Origin: Enterobacteriaceae bacterium
GTDB lineage: Bacteria; Pseudomonadota; Gammaproteobacteria; Enterobacterales; Enterobacteriaceae
DNA: 64,000 bases
Direction: 5' to 3'
Assembly (NCBI GenBank): GCA_902363335.1
Contig: CABIZV010000004.1
Coordinates: 372,001-436,000 of the forward strand
Positions within the stretch are counted from its first letter, which is position 1; each line of letters opens with the position of its first letter. The translations under genes were made by a program, and so were the position numbers. The notes beneath the pieces were generated by a model that worked only from the letters and a program-made list of their open reading frames with translations, made no database searches and had not been told where the DNA came from. Shown here one piece after another: positions 26,525-35,851 of the stretch.

Positions 26525-27697
26525 TTAGTTGGCGTTAGCCTGGACGATATCGTTAATCAGCTTGTTCACCGGTGTGAGGCTTATCTCACGCGCGTTACTT
26601 TCGTAAACCGGGCTGGAACGGAGCTGGTTTGCCAGTATCTGCCCGTCGCGGTTGGTGGTGTCCACTTTCACCAGCGTCGACAGCCCGATACGCAGCGGAT
26701 GTTTAGCTAACTGATCGGCGTCCAGCTCAATACGAACCGGCAGACGCTGCACCACTTTAATCCAGTTACCGGTGGCGTTTTGCGCCGGCAGCAGGGAGAA
26801 GGCGCTACCGGTACCCATATCGAGACCGACCACTTTACCGGTGTATTTCACATCATCGCCGTAAATGTCGCTGACCACGGTGACCGGTTGGCCGATACGC
26901 ATATGTGCAAGCTGCGTTTCTTTAAAGTTGGCGTCAACCCACAGGTTGCTGGCTGGAACCACGGCCATGAGTGGAGTAGTCGGGCTAATCTGCGCGCCCG
27001 GCTGTACGGAGCGACGGGAGACATAACCGCTCATCGGACTCACAATTTTGGTACGTTGCAGCGCAAGCCACGCGTTACGCACATCGGTTGCGGCCTGGCG
27101 CACGGTTGGCTGCTCTTCGAGTTTGGTCCCCAGAATCATCGCCTGGTTGGCGTTGTATTGCTGGATTGCGACGTTTAGCGCGGCCTGGGCGCTGGCGACA
27201 GCGTCTTTGGCGTGCTGCAACTCTTCGCGACCAATCAGGTTTGCGCTACCCAGCGGTACGCGGCGGCTAAGGTCTGTTTGCGCCTGCGATAGCGTGGTTT
27301 TACGAATGTCGATATTGGCCTGAAGCTGCTTGTTGTTGATCATCAACTGGCGCATTTGACGCACGCTTGAGGCAAGCTCAGTCTGCGCTTTTTCAAAGGC
27401 CTGCTGAGCATCGGTCTGATCAAGCGTCACCAGCACATCGCCTTGCTGAACATAGTCGGTGTTATCGGCCCAGACTTTCGTCACGCTGCCGGACACCTGA
27501 GACATGATTTGAACCTGGTTACCGGCTACGTAAGCGTCATCGGTTTCCTCGAAGTGACGCAAGACTAAGAACCAGTAGCTGCCATAAGCCACACCAATAA
27601 TAACAAAGAGCAAGGTCAACAAGATGAGGGCGCGTTTGCGCTTGCCTTTCTTGTTGGCGGGTTGCTGCGGGGCTTGAGTCTCCGCATTTGTGCTCAT
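26525..27697 (-). CDS. emrA: EmrA periplasmic adaptor of the EmrAB pump
   Basis: Membrane fusion protein joining EmrB to TolC. 390 residues: short cytoplasmic N-terminus, one membrane helix (about 22-44), a lipoyl/beta-barrel fold (VSGSVTKVWADNTDYVQQGD ... VSPMSGYVSRRSVQPGA) and an alpha-hairpin between. Start at MSTNAETQ chosen on homology, 4 codons inside the open frame. Between mprA and emrB. Confidence 0.96.
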   Translation of the reverse strand: MSTNAETQAPQQPANKKGKRKRALILLTLLFVIIGVAYGSYWFLVLRHFEETDDAYVAGNQVQIMSQVSGSVTKVWADNTDYVQQGDVLVTLDQTDAQQAFEKAQTELASSVRQMRQLMINNKQLQANIDIRKTTLSQAQTDLSRRVPLGSANLIGREELQHAKDAVASAQAALNVAIQQYNANQAMILGTKLEEQPTVRQAATDVRNAWLALQRTKIVSPMSGYVSRRSVQPGAQISPTTPLMAVVPASNLWVDANFKETQLAHMRIGQPVTVVSDIYGDDVKYTGKVVGLDMGTGSAFSLLPAQNATGNWIKVVQRLPVRIELDADQLAKHPLRIGLSTLVKVDTTNRDGQILANQLRSSPVYESNAREISLTPVNKLINDIVQANAN

Positions 27698-27751
27698 GTG
27701 ATTCTCCACATTCTTATTATGTAAATCGACTTATGCCGACCTGTTTATCAC

Positions 27752-27784
27752 AAAAGGCCAGCAGGGATTATCTGCTGGCCTGTT
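27752..27784 (-). terminator. Hairpin between mprA and emrA
   Basis: On the minus strand AGGCCAGCAG / CTGCTGGCCT with a 7-base loop, followed by TTTTGTG, in the 112-base gap after mprA. A terminator of this strength would make emrAB depend partly on read-through from mprA. Confidence 0.75.
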
Positions 27785-27809
27785 CGTTTTCTTTAAAAGC
27801 GCGGTAGTT

Positions 27810-28340
27810 TTAACGCACGGCGCTAAGCACTGTGCCATCCTCTTCCATCTGGTCCAGACGGGTAAGAAGTTTGCGGGTGATATGTTCGAGCTGATCTTTC
27901 TCGGCCAGGCTTAATGATGACCAGAGTTGATGCAGGCAGTCATGCTGCGGAGGCAGCACTTCGTTCAGGAACTGATGACCTTTCTCGGTGAGCTGCAAAT
28001 GCAGGCAACGGCGGTCATTGTCGCTTTCACGACGTTCAATCCAGCCGCGCTTTTCCAGCTCATCGGCAATACGGGTCGCATTGGTACGCGATGATCCCAG
28101 CGCGCAGCTAAGTTCAGAAGGCTGAATACTGTGATTTTCCTGAGACTCCAGCGTGATTAGCGCCATAAACAATGTCTCGTTGATTCCCTGAGCTTTCAGC
28201 ATCTTATTGCGATTATCCAGCAGCTTACCCTGCATATGCATGCAAAGGCGAGTCAGAAGAATTTCCTGAAATGGGAAATCTTCACTGCGGCTGGCGCGGA
28301 ATTTCAGCATTTGTTCAATGGGCGTAAAAGAACTATCCAT
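27810..28340 (-). CDS. mprA: MarR-family repressor MprA (EmrR)
   Basis: Winged-helix repressor of emrAB relieved by drug ligands. 176 residues, E. coli length, with the MarR helix-turn-helix in IQPSELSCALGSSRTNATRI and wing ERRESDNDRRCLHLQLTEKG. It heads the mprA-emrA-emrB operon. Confidence 0.96.
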   Translation of the reverse strand: MDSSFTPIEQMLKFRASRSEDFPFQEILLTRLCMHMQGKLLDNRNKMLKAQGINETLFMALITLESQENHSIQPSELSCALGSSRTNATRIADELEKRGWIERRESDNDRRCLHLQLTEKGHQFLNEVLPPQHDCLHQLWSSLSLAEKDQLEHITRKLLTRLDQMEEDGTVLSAVR

Positions 28341-28474
28341 CTGGCGTTACCTCATTAGTTACAGTCGATATAGTAACGACGGTGACAAATAAAGTAAATG
28401 AATTATTGACCGTAATTTATGTGGCTAATCTATAACATAAGAATGACGGGTACGTATACCCGTCATTGTCTACC

Positions 28475-29656
28475 CTATTCGGCTTGCTGACGATGATAGC
28501 CTGACCACCACACCAGCAGGTTGACGACGGCGACCAGGCCGCCCGCCAGACAGACGCCCATCCAGCCCGCGTGCTGCCACGCCGAAGCTGAAACCAGAGA
28601 ACCTGCTGCGCCGCCGATAAAATAGCTGGTCATGTAACCGGCGGTCAGACGGTTACGCGCATCGGGCTGCACGCGGTAGATAACGGTCTGATTGGTGATG
28701 TGGACGCCCTGCACCATGAGGTCGAGCACCACAATGCCGATAATTAAAGCGAGAGCGGAGGTGTGCCCGAACCAGATGGCGACCCAGGAAAGCAGCAACA
28801 GTAGCAATCCCCAGGTCGTGGTCAGATGCGACTTACCTTTATCCGCTAAACCGCCAACGGGCCGTGCGCCGAGTGCGCCTGCCGCACCGGCTAAACCGAA
28901 CAGGCCAATGGTTGCTTCGGAGTAGTTAAAGGGCGCGCTGGAGAGCAAAAACGCCATGGATGTCCACAGAATGCTGAAGTTAGCAAAGGTCAGGCAGCCG
29001 AGCAGGGCGCGGGTACGCAGTACTTTATCCCTTGCAAATAAGCTGAAAATTGACCCGAGCAGCTGACCATAATTGAGATGATTCTCCTGCTTGAGCTTTG
29101 GCAGTCCTCGCCATAACGCAAAGGCCAGCAGCACCATCAGTACGGTCGCCACCCAGTAAACGGTGCGCCAGCCGCCAAGGCTTGCCAACAGACCGGCGAC
29201 GGTTCGTGCTAACAATATCCCAAGCAGCAATCCGCTCATCACCGTACCCACGACTTTACCGCGTTTTTCCGGGGCGGCGAGCGTGGCGGCCAGCGGAACC
29301 AGTAGCTGCGCGACAACCGAAAACAGCCCGGTAAGCGCGGTGCCGAGGATCATCATCGCTAAAGAGTGGCTGTTGGCGGTAATCAGCATCCCGCCCGCCG
29401 CGAGCAGCGTCATGGTGACGATAAGCCGACGACGTTCGAACATATCCCCCAGCGGCACGAGGAACAAAAGCCCGGCGGCATAACCTAGCTGCGCCGCGGT
29501 GACGATAAATCCGGCCTGACCGGCGGTCAGCGAGAAGTGGCGCGCGATGGTATCCAGCAGCGGCTGGGCATAGTAGTTACTGGCGACCGCGAGGCCCGTA
29601 GCGACGGACATTAAAGCGATCAAAGCTGGGCTAAGCCCGTGAGCAGGTTTAGTCAT
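28475..29656 (-). CDS. ygaY: YgaY-like MFS transporter, intact
   Basis: 12-helix MFS exporter of the DHA1/arabinose-efflux type, 393 residues from MTKPAHGLSPALIALMSVAT. Motif A-like GDMFERRRLIV lies between helices 2 and 3. Position between mprA and proX corresponds to E. coli ygaY, which is a pseudogene in K-12; here the frame is complete. The longest open frame adds 36 low-complexity codons upstream, rejected because the first helix begins just after the chosen ATG. RBS is weak. Substrate unknown. Confidence 0.8.
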   Translation of the reverse strand: MTKPAHGLSPALIALMSVATGLAVASNYYAQPLLDTIARHFSLTAGQAGFIVTAAQLGYAAGLLFLVPLGDMFERRRLIVTMTLLAAGGMLITANSHSLAMMILGTALTGLFSVVAQLLVPLAATLAAPEKRGKVVGTVMSGLLLGILLARTVAGLLASLGGWRTVYWVATVLMVLLAFALWRGLPKLKQENHLNYGQLLGSIFSLFARDKVLRTRALLGCLTFANFSILWTSMAFLLSSAPFNYSEATIGLFGLAGAAGALGARPVGGLADKGKSHLTTTWGLLLLLLSWVAIWFGHTSALALIIGIVVLDLMVQGVHITNQTVIYRVQPDARNRLTAGYMTSYFIGGAAGSLVSASAWQHAGWMGVCLAGGLVAVVNLLVWWSGYHRQQAE

Positions 29657-29783
29657 GATAATGAGAGATCGAGGAAAGATGGGCTCGATAATAACGAAAG
29701 GCGTGGCGAAGGGGGAAAATGATGCGTAGCGGATTGTGCTTTTTATCTGAAGACGTGCCTTCATGGCCTCTCATTTCTCCCCC

Positions 29784-30112
29784 AGCCTACCAACGGGTGC
29801 AGGCACTCCATCGTAGCCCGGCCAAGCGCAGCGCCGCCGGGAAACAGGGGGCAGGGATCGGCGATAATCCCGGGGTCGCATGCGCTCGCCCGGGCTACCA
29901 ACGGGTACAGGCACTCTAACGTAGCCCGGCCAAGCGCAGCGCCGCCGGGAAGCAGGGGGCAGGGACGGCGATAATCCCGGGGTCGCATGCGCTCGCCCGG
30001 GCTACCAACGGGCGCATGCACTCCATCGTAGCCCGGCCAAGCGCAGCGCCGCCGGGAAGCAGGGGGCAGGGACGGCGATAATCCCGGGGTCGCATGTGCT
30101 CGCCCGGGCTAC
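29784..30112. repeat. Three tandem 107-108-bp REP/BIME-like units
   Basis: Three near-identical units start at 29813, 29921 and 30028. Each is an 85-86-bp imperfect dyad opening GTAGCCCGGCCAAGCGCAGC and closing CTCGCCCGGGCTAC, so the ends are inverted repeats. They are joined by 22-bp linkers (CCAACGGGTACAGGCACTCT-like), and a linker-like fragment precedes the first at 29785-29812. GC-rich, between ygaY and proX. Long reading frames across it are only by-products of the repeat. Confidence 0.92.
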
Positions 30113-30133
30113 AGATTGGTAAAGACCAGATAA

Positions 30134-30171
30134 AGCAAAGCCGCCATCCGGTAACCGGTGGCGGCTTTGCT
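30134..30171 (-). terminator. proU operon terminator
   Basis: AGCAAAGCCGCCA / TGGCGGCTTTGCT long stem just downstream of proX on the minus strand; the following minus-strand bases TTATCTGG are not strongly T-rich. Confidence 0.8.
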
Positions 30172-30202
30172 GTTACCCGGCGTCAACCGGAGGCATTACA
30201 GG

Positions 30203-31198
30203 TTATTTTTGTGCAGCCAGCGCTTCTTTAATCCAGCCGTCAAATACCTGCTGGTGGGCCTGAACCCAGCCATCGACCTGACCCTGCACGTCGGCTTCAG
30301 ATGCTTTACCATCATGCATCATGGCATTCTGGGCGTTAATGTCGGTCAGCGGCAGTTTCATAATGGCAAACAGCTTCGCTGCGGCTGGGTTTTTCTCAGC
30401 CCAGGCCTTGTTGGCAACAATGTGCATGGTGCTGACAGGGAAACCGTAGTTTGCGCCGTTGGACAGCTTGGTATCGATATTTTTCTGCACGCCAGGCAGG
30501 GAAGAGAACGGCACCTGCAGCCAGACCACATCTTTACCCGGTTTCAGCACATCGCTCACCCAGTAAGGCGTCCAGGTGTAGTACAGAACCGGTTTACCTT
30601 CCTTAAAGCGGGTGATGGTATCGGCCATCATGGCAGCATAGTTACCCTGATTGTGCTCGACCGATTTGGTCAGCCCATAGGCATCTAGTTGGTGGTTAAT
30701 CACCGCTTCACAGCCCCAACCAGGGTTACAGCCGGTCAGATCGGCTTTACCGTTGCCGTTGGTATCAAACAACTTGGCAATCTTCGGATCTTTAAGCTGC
30801 TCAATGTTGGTGATGTGATATTGATCGGCGGTCTTTTTATCAATCAGATAACCCTGCGCCGCACCGTTGACCAGCGTGCCTTCACGATAGAATTTCTTGT
30901 CGCCACCGGCTGCGGCATACATATCATCATGCAGCGGGATCCAGTTGACGGCGGTGAAGGTGGCATCACCGGCGGCAAGCGAGGTGTAGGCAACGTTGTA
31001 GTCTACTTCATTAGGCTTATCAACGGTATAGCCCAGTTTTTCCAGTGCGCGGCTGACCAGAAGGGTCTGGAAGGTTTCTTCAGAAAGGGTGCTCTGAATC
31101 GGTTGAACGGTAATGCCCTTTCCCGGCAGGTCGGCGGCAAATGCGCTGGAGGAGACCAGGGTGGCAAAAGCGGTAGCAAAGACGAATGAGTGTCGCAT
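30203..31198 (-). CDS. proX: Glycine betaine/proline-betaine binding protein ProX
   Basis: Periplasmic binding protein of the ProU osmoprotectant importer. 331 residues from MRHSFVFATAFATLVSSSAF; signal peptide ends AFA-A, and the mature protein begins DLPGKGITVQPIQST. Tryptophans that cage betaine are within VNWIPLHDDM and YYTWTPYWVSD. The conserved Cys pair is in CNPGWGC. 65 bases downstream of proW. Confidence 0.97.
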   Translation of the reverse strand: MRHSFVFATAFATLVSSSAFAADLPGKGITVQPIQSTLSEETFQTLLVSRALEKLGYTVDKPNEVDYNVAYTSLAAGDATFTAVNWIPLHDDMYAAAGGDKKFYREGTLVNGAAQGYLIDKKTADQYHITNIEQLKDPKIAKLFDTNGNGKADLTGCNPGWGCEAVINHQLDAYGLTKSVEHNQGNYAAMMADTITRFKEGKPVLYYTWTPYWVSDVLKPGKDVVWLQVPFSSLPGVQKNIDTKLSNGANYGFPVSTMHIVANKAWAEKNPAAAKLFAIMKLPLTDINAQNAMMHDGKASEADVQGQVDGWVQAHQQVFDGWIKEALAAQK

Positions 31199-31263
31199 CG
31201 TTGTTCCTTTAATAGTGATTGTTGCGGAGCATTGGCCCGACGTGCGCCGGGTCAATACGATGG

Positions 31264-32316
31264 TTACTTAGAGAAGGGGCGCATCAGAAGGCCAACCGGG
31301 CCGGTATTGAACCAGCGACGGTTACCTTTACTGCGAGAATCGCGGCCCACGGCCTGCGTCAGGCGGTCGAGGATAATCGCGAGGATAACGATCCCGACGC
31401 CACCGACGGTAGCAAGACCCATATCCAGACGACCAATACCACGCAGAACCATCTGGCCCAGACCACCCACGGCAATCATCGAGGCGATAACCACCATAGA
31501 CAGCGCCAGCATCAGCGTCTGGTTCACGCCCGCCATAATGGTTGGCATCGCCAGCGGCAACTGGACTTTAAACAGCATTTGTCGCGGGCTGGCACCGAAT
31601 GAACGTGATGCTTCAATCAGGTCTGCTGGCACCTGGTTAATCCCAAGGATGGTCAGGCGCACAATCGGCGGCAGGGCGAAGATAATGGTGACCACCACGC
31701 CCGGCACGTTACCGATACCAAACAGCATGACGATAGGAACCAGATACACGAACGCCGGGGTGGTCTGCATAGCATCAAGCAGCGGGCGAATAATTTTCGC
31801 CGCCCTTGGGCTACGCGCAAGCCAAATACCTAGCGGCAGTCCAATCACCACACAGAACAACAGCGCGGTCAGTACCAGTGCCAGGGTGATCATCGCCTGT
31901 GACCAGGCACCAATGGCGCCAATCGCAATCAGCGAGATTAAAGTGGCAATCCCCATACCGACGCTGGAAATCTGCCAGGCTATCAGGGCGAATACTATAA
32001 TGGCCACCGGTGCCGGCATGCCCAGCAGCAATTGCTGAAAGGCGCTGAGGATGTAATCGATTGGAACTCGAATCCCCTGGAACACCGGACGGAAGTGGGT
32101 AACGACCCAATCAATCCCTTCAGTTACCCAGCTATCGAGCGGTATAAGCGTCTTATGGAATGGATCCATAATATCGAAATGCTCTGGCTTCGGTGCCGGT
32201 GCATTGTGAAGCCAGTCGCTGCTAGCGGGTGCAGATGAACCGCCCCACGCATCGGCAGAGTTTGCCGCACTGTCTGCGGCCGGTGTGGTATCCCACGGAT
32301 TAGTTTGATCAGCCAT
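31264..32316 (-). CDS. proW: ProU permease ProW
   Basis: Inner-membrane subunit of the ProU importer. 350 residues with a long Ala/Ser/Pro-rich N-terminal tail (1-60), then about seven membrane helices and the ABC permease EAA motif (EASRSFGASPRQMLFKVQLP). Start overlaps the proV stop by 8 bases. Confidence 0.97.
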   Translation of the reverse strand: MADQTNPWDTTPAADSAANSADAWGGSSAPASSDWLHNAPAPKPEHFDIMDPFHKTLIPLDSWVTEGIDWVVTHFRPVFQGIRVPIDYILSAFQQLLLGMPAPVAIIVFALIAWQISSVGMGIATLISLIAIGAIGAWSQAMITLALVLTALLFCVVIGLPLGIWLARSPRAAKIIRPLLDAMQTTPAFVYLVPIVMLFGIGNVPGVVVTIIFALPPIVRLTILGINQVPADLIEASRSFGASPRQMLFKVQLPLAMPTIMAGVNQTLMLALSMVVIASMIAVGGLGQMVLRGIGRLDMGLATVGGVGIVILAIILDRLTQAVGRDSRSKGNRRWFNTGPVGLLMRPFSK

Positions 32317-33511
32317 TGTTTGCCCCCTCGCGATCTAATGCCTGTAACAGCATTCTTTTTGAAATTACGCCGACGTACTGCTGTTCTTCTCCAACAACCG
32401 GTACGGCGCAGGGGGCCTGGCCCACCTGAGAGAGCAATTCGCTAAGCGGAGTCTGCGCATCGACAGCCACAGGCTCATCAATGAGTGCCGCCTCAATGCC
32501 TTGATTCGCTTTTAACGCTTCTTTCAGCGAATCAATTGACACCGTGCCGACAAACTTATTACCGCGCTCAATAACGTAACCGTATTCACGGTCATCATCT
32601 TGCAATAATTTCAAAGCCGAACGAGGGCCGAAGCCTGGGGTTTTACGGATAAGCGCATCGGGATTACGGCGAGCAATATCTTTCGCGCTAAATACCTGGC
32701 TGATATCCACGCCACGGAAGAAGGTGCGGACATAATCATTTGCCGGATTATTCAGAATTTCGTCTGGCGTTCCGACCTGAACCACTTCGCCATTTTGCAT
32801 AATGGCAATACGATCGCCAATTCGCATGGCTTCATCAAGGTCGTGGGAAATAAAGACCACGGTACGCTGATGTTTGGCCTGTAATTTTACCAGCTCATCC
32901 TGCATCTCGGTGCGGATTAATGGGTCGAGTGCCGAGAAGGCTTCATCCATTAATAGAATGTCGGGGTTAATTGCCAGCGCGCGCGCAAGACCGACGCGCT
33001 GACGCATCCCGCCGGAGAGCTCGTCCGGGTAGGCATGAGCGTAGTTTTCAAGCCCAACCTGACGCAGCGCATCCAGGGCTTTTGCCTGGCGCTCTTGAAT
33101 TGGCACACCGGCGAGATCCATCCCGAAAGCGGCGTTATCCAGTACGCTCATGTGCGGCATTAGCGCAAACGACTGGAAAACCATCGCAATTTTCTTGCGA
33201 CGAACTTCACGCAGTTCAGCATCGGATATTTTTGCAATATCGATACCGTCAATCAGAACCTGCCCGCGAGTGGGTTCAATCAGACGATTGAGAAGGCGTA
33301 CCATGGTGGATTTGCCGGAGCCAGATAACCCCATGATGACAAATATCTCGCCTTCTTCAATGGCCAGACTGGCGTCTTTTACGCCAAGAGATAACCCTGT
33401 TTTATCAAGAATTTGTTCTTTGTTGAAACCCTTCTCGATATATTTAAATGCTCGCTGTGGATGCTCGCCAAATATTTTATAAAGATTCTTAACTTCTAAT
33501 TTAACTGCCAT
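32309..33511 (-). CDS. proV: ProU ATP-binding protein ProV
   Basis: ATPase of the ProU osmoprotectant importer. 400 residues: ABC domain with Walker A GLSGSGKST, signature LSGGMRQR, Walker B ILLMDEAFSALD, and two C-terminal CBS domains (about 280-400) that sense ionic strength. First gene of proVWX. The upstream region and early coding part are where H-NS acts in E. coli. Confidence 0.97.
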   Translation of the reverse strand: MAVKLEVKNLYKIFGEHPQRAFKYIEKGFNKEQILDKTGLSLGVKDASLAIEEGEIFVIMGLSGSGKSTMVRLLNRLIEPTRGQVLIDGIDIAKISDAELREVRRKKIAMVFQSFALMPHMSVLDNAAFGMDLAGVPIQERQAKALDALRQVGLENYAHAYPDELSGGMRQRVGLARALAINPDILLMDEAFSALDPLIRTEMQDELVKLQAKHQRTVVFISHDLDEAMRIGDRIAIMQNGEVVQVGTPDEILNNPANDYVRTFFRGVDISQVFSAKDIARRNPDALIRKTPGFGPRSALKLLQDDDREYGYVIERGNKFVGTVSIDSLKEALKANQGIEAALIDEPVAVDAQTPLSELLSQVGQAPCAVPVVGEEQQYVGVISKRMLLQALDREGANNG

Positions 33512-33918
33512 GCAATATGAAATTTCCTGTTTTTGTTTATGTCGATATGCTACCTGATGAAAATAGTGACCTGTTTATACCCTAGCATACTGAGTCGATG
33601 TGACAACCCTCTCTGTGTATACAAAAGAAATATGATACACGCAGAATTATGCTGAATTTCCCATGATATAAGGGCTGAGGGCGAGTTTACGGCACCGGAA
33701 TTTTTTATGAAATTAATTGCCCATATCCGCATAAAACCAGAAATTGTCGGGAATAGAGCATGAGAATGCACACAAATTTCTTACGGATTATTTGTATGAT
33801 GATGGTAGTTTTTCAGGAAATATCAGGGCGGAAAATCAATAGATATATTTGATAGGAAACATTGAATATTCTTAAATTAAATACGCCCGCAACCGATAAT
33901 TATTTGCGGGCGAGGGGA
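33512..33918. promoter_or_regulatory. AT-rich proU upstream region, no gene seen
   Basis: 407 bases between proV and the AhpD-like gene, visibly AT-rich with T-tracts. It should contain the osmoregulated proU promoter and upstream H-NS silencing sequence; exact elements could not be assigned. In E. coli, nrdHIEF lies on this side of proV and is absent here. Confidence 0.45.
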
Positions 33919-34350
33919 CTACATTCGCATGCTGACGGCCAGACGATTGAAAGCGTTCATCATGCTTATCGCAAAGGTCATATCACTGATCTGTTCAGCG
34001 CTGAAATGCGCCAGCAGCGGCTCATAAACAGGGTCTTCAGCATGCGTCTGTGCAATATGCGTCAGGTCTTCGGCCCACGCCAGCGCTGCCCGCTCAGCTT
34101 CACTGAAGTGATTGCTTACACGCCAGCCTGCCAGCGCATCCAGTTTAATCTGCTCAACGCCGGATTTACGTAAGGCTTTGCTGTGCATTTCAAGGCAAAA
34201 AGCACAGCCGTTTATCTGTGACACGCGCAGATAAAGCATTTCCAGTAGGGGGCGCTCAAGCGAGCTTTTTTCCAGCGCGATGCTTGCTTGAACCATGCCC
34301 GCGTACACGGTTGGGCTCAGTTCACTATAGGGTTGGCGTAATGCAGTCAT
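33919..34350 (-). CDS. AhpD-like / carboxymuconolactone decarboxylase family protein
   Basis: 143-residue helical protein of the AhpD-like fold. The redox signature is CAFCLEMHSKAL (C-x2-C with a His four residues on), as in alkylhydroperoxidase D and its relatives. Divergent from a MocR regulator 86 bases away, so the regulator probably controls it. Precise substrate unknown; peroxide or organic-compound stress is a guess. Confidence 0.85.
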   Translation of the reverse strand: MTALRQPYSELSPTVYAGMVQASIALEKSSLERPLLEMLYLRVSQINGCAFCLEMHSKALRKSGVEQIKLDALAGWRVSNHFSEAERAALAWAEDLTHIAQTHAEDPVYEPLLAHFSAEQISDMTFAISMMNAFNRLAVSMRM

Positions 34351-34388
34351 ATTGTCACTCCTCGTTCAAGATGAAAGCAAAATAGCAC

Positions 34389-34438
34389 TATAATGGTCTT
34401 AAAAAGATAGCCATATTGAGCGTAATAAATAAGACCAT
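34389..34438. promoter_or_regulatory. Divergent regulatory region with 9-bp inverted repeat
   Basis: ATGGTCTTA (34393-34401) and TAAGACCAT (34430-34438) form a perfect 9-bp inverted repeat 28 bp apart. TATAAT (34389-34394) overlaps the left arm, and the right arm overlaps the MocR start codon. Likely operator for the adjacent MocR regulator, controlling itself and the AhpD-like gene. Confidence 0.6.
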
Positions 34439-35786
34439 GAAAGCCGAAAGCCTACCGCGTTATCAGCAAATTGCCCGACAACTTAAGGCTGCAATCGAAA
34501 ATGGAGAGCTAAACGCCGGCAGACGTTTACCCTCAAGCCGGATGTATGCGCAGGAGCTGGGCGTTTCTCGAGTGACGGTAGAGAACGCTTACGGTGAGCT
34601 GGTGGCGCAGGGGTGGCTTGAACGGCGCGGGCAAGCGGGGACATTTGTAAGCGATCACTTAACGCTGCCGCCTGTGGCTGCGCAGCCGCTAGGTTTTGGG
34701 GGGGAACAACCCCAGCCGCAACCTTTCCAGCTAGGGTTGCCTGCGCTGGATCTCTTCCCCAGAGGACTGTGGGCGAGAGTGATGGGGCGGAGGCTGCGGA
34801 CACAGAACCGATTTGATCTTGCTCTTGGCGATGTTTGCGGTGAAATGGCTTTGCGTCAGGCGCTGGTCGAATATTTACGCCTGTCGCGCAGTATCGAATG
34901 TCAGGCTGAACAGGTATTTATTACGTCGGGTTACGCGGCGTCGATAAGCCTTATTTTTCGCGCACTTGGCGGGCGCGGCGAGTCAATGTGGGTCGAAGAC
35001 CCCGGTTTTCCGCTGATTCGTCCCGTGGTTCAGCAAGAAGGTATAACCCTCTCTCCCGTACCGGTTGATGCGCAGGGTATGGACGTCGAGTGGGCTATCC
35101 AACACGCCGGGAACGCGCGCTTTGCGTTGCTGACGCCGGCTCACCAAAGCCCGACCGGCGTGTCGCTGTCGCTCCCCAGGCGTCGGCAACTGCTTGATTG
35201 GGCGGCGCATCATAAAGCGTGGGTTATTGAAGATGACTACGACAGCGAATTTCGCTATCAGGGAAAGCCGCTGCCGCCGCTGAAAAGCCTGGATGCACCG
35301 CAGCGGGTTCTCTACGCCGGCACGTTCAGTAAATCGCTTTTCCCCGCTTTACGTACCGCCTGGCTGGTCGTGCCTTTGCCGCTGGTGGAGACATTCCGCC
35401 AGCAGGCGCAGCATCTCGCCTGCCCGGTGCCGCTTCTGATACAGCAAACGCTGGCCGATTTTATGCTCGAGGGCCATTTCTGGCGACACCTTAAGAAAAT
35501 GCGCGTGCATTATGCCCAACGCCGTCGCTGGCTTGAGGAGGCATTAGTGGCACACGGTTTTCAGGTGGTGGAACAATTGGGCGGTATTCAGCTGCTAGTC
35601 ACGGTGGCAGGTGACGACCGGGAAATGGCGCGAAGGGCAAGAAAGGCAGGGCTCGCGGTGCAGGCGATAAATGACTGGCGCATGGGCAGTGCCGGGCCCG
35701 CGGGGCTTATTATGAGCTTCACTAATATCATGACCCGGCAAATGGCCGAGGCGCAGGTCGCCGCATTAAGCGCGGCCATAAAATAA
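34437..35786 (+). CDS. MocR-type (GntR/aminotransferase) regulator
   Basis: PLP-dependent transcription factor: N-terminal GntR winged helix (about 1-65, RLPSSRMYAQELGVSRVTVE) fused to a class I aminotransferase-like domain (about 100-449). The PLP lysine lies in YAGTFSKSLFPALR, and the PLP-binding DDYDSEFRY motif is present. 449 residues from the ATG at 34437; a TTG at 34416 in frame is possible. Divergent to the AhpD-like gene, the typical MocR target arrangement. Which metabolite it senses is unknown; PdxR-like and GabR-like relatives exist. Confidence 0.86.
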   Translation: MKAESLPRYQQIARQLKAAIENGELNAGRRLPSSRMYAQELGVSRVTVENAYGELVAQGWLERRGQAGTFVSDHLTLPPVAAQPLGFGGEQPQPQPFQLGLPALDLFPRGLWARVMGRRLRTQNRFDLALGDVCGEMALRQALVEYLRLSRSIECQAEQVFITSGYAASISLIFRALGGRGESMWVEDPGFPLIRPVVQQEGITLSPVPVDAQGMDVEWAIQHAGNARFALLTPAHQSPTGVSLSLPRRRQLLDWAAHHKAWVIEDDYDSEFRYQGKPLPPLKSLDAPQRVLYAGTFSKSLFPALRTAWLVVPLPLVETFRQQAQHLACPVPLLIQQTLADFMLEGHFWRHLKKMRVHYAQRRRWLEEALVAHGFQVVEQLGGIQLLVTVAGDDREMARRARKAGLAVQAINDWRMGSAGPAGLIMSFTNIMTRQMAEAQVAALSAAIK

Positions 35787-35787
35787 A

Positions 35788-35815
35788 GCCCCGGATTATT
35801 GGGATAATCCGGGGC
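35788..35815. terminator. Terminator after the MocR gene
   Basis: Perfect 12-bp stem GCCCCGGATTAT / ATAATCCGGGGC with TGGG loop, immediately after the stop codon. Confidence 0.85.
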
Positions 35816-35851
35816 AGACGCGTTTTTATTATCTACATCGTTGTGGTGATA

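Noticed and set aside
29719..30021. Frames on both strands across the 108-bp repeats
   Set aside because: Repeated peptide simply mirrors the DNA repeat; no RBS.
33550..33771. 73-codon minus-strand frame upstream of proV
   Set aside because: AT-rich regulatory DNA, no RBS, no protein-like composition.
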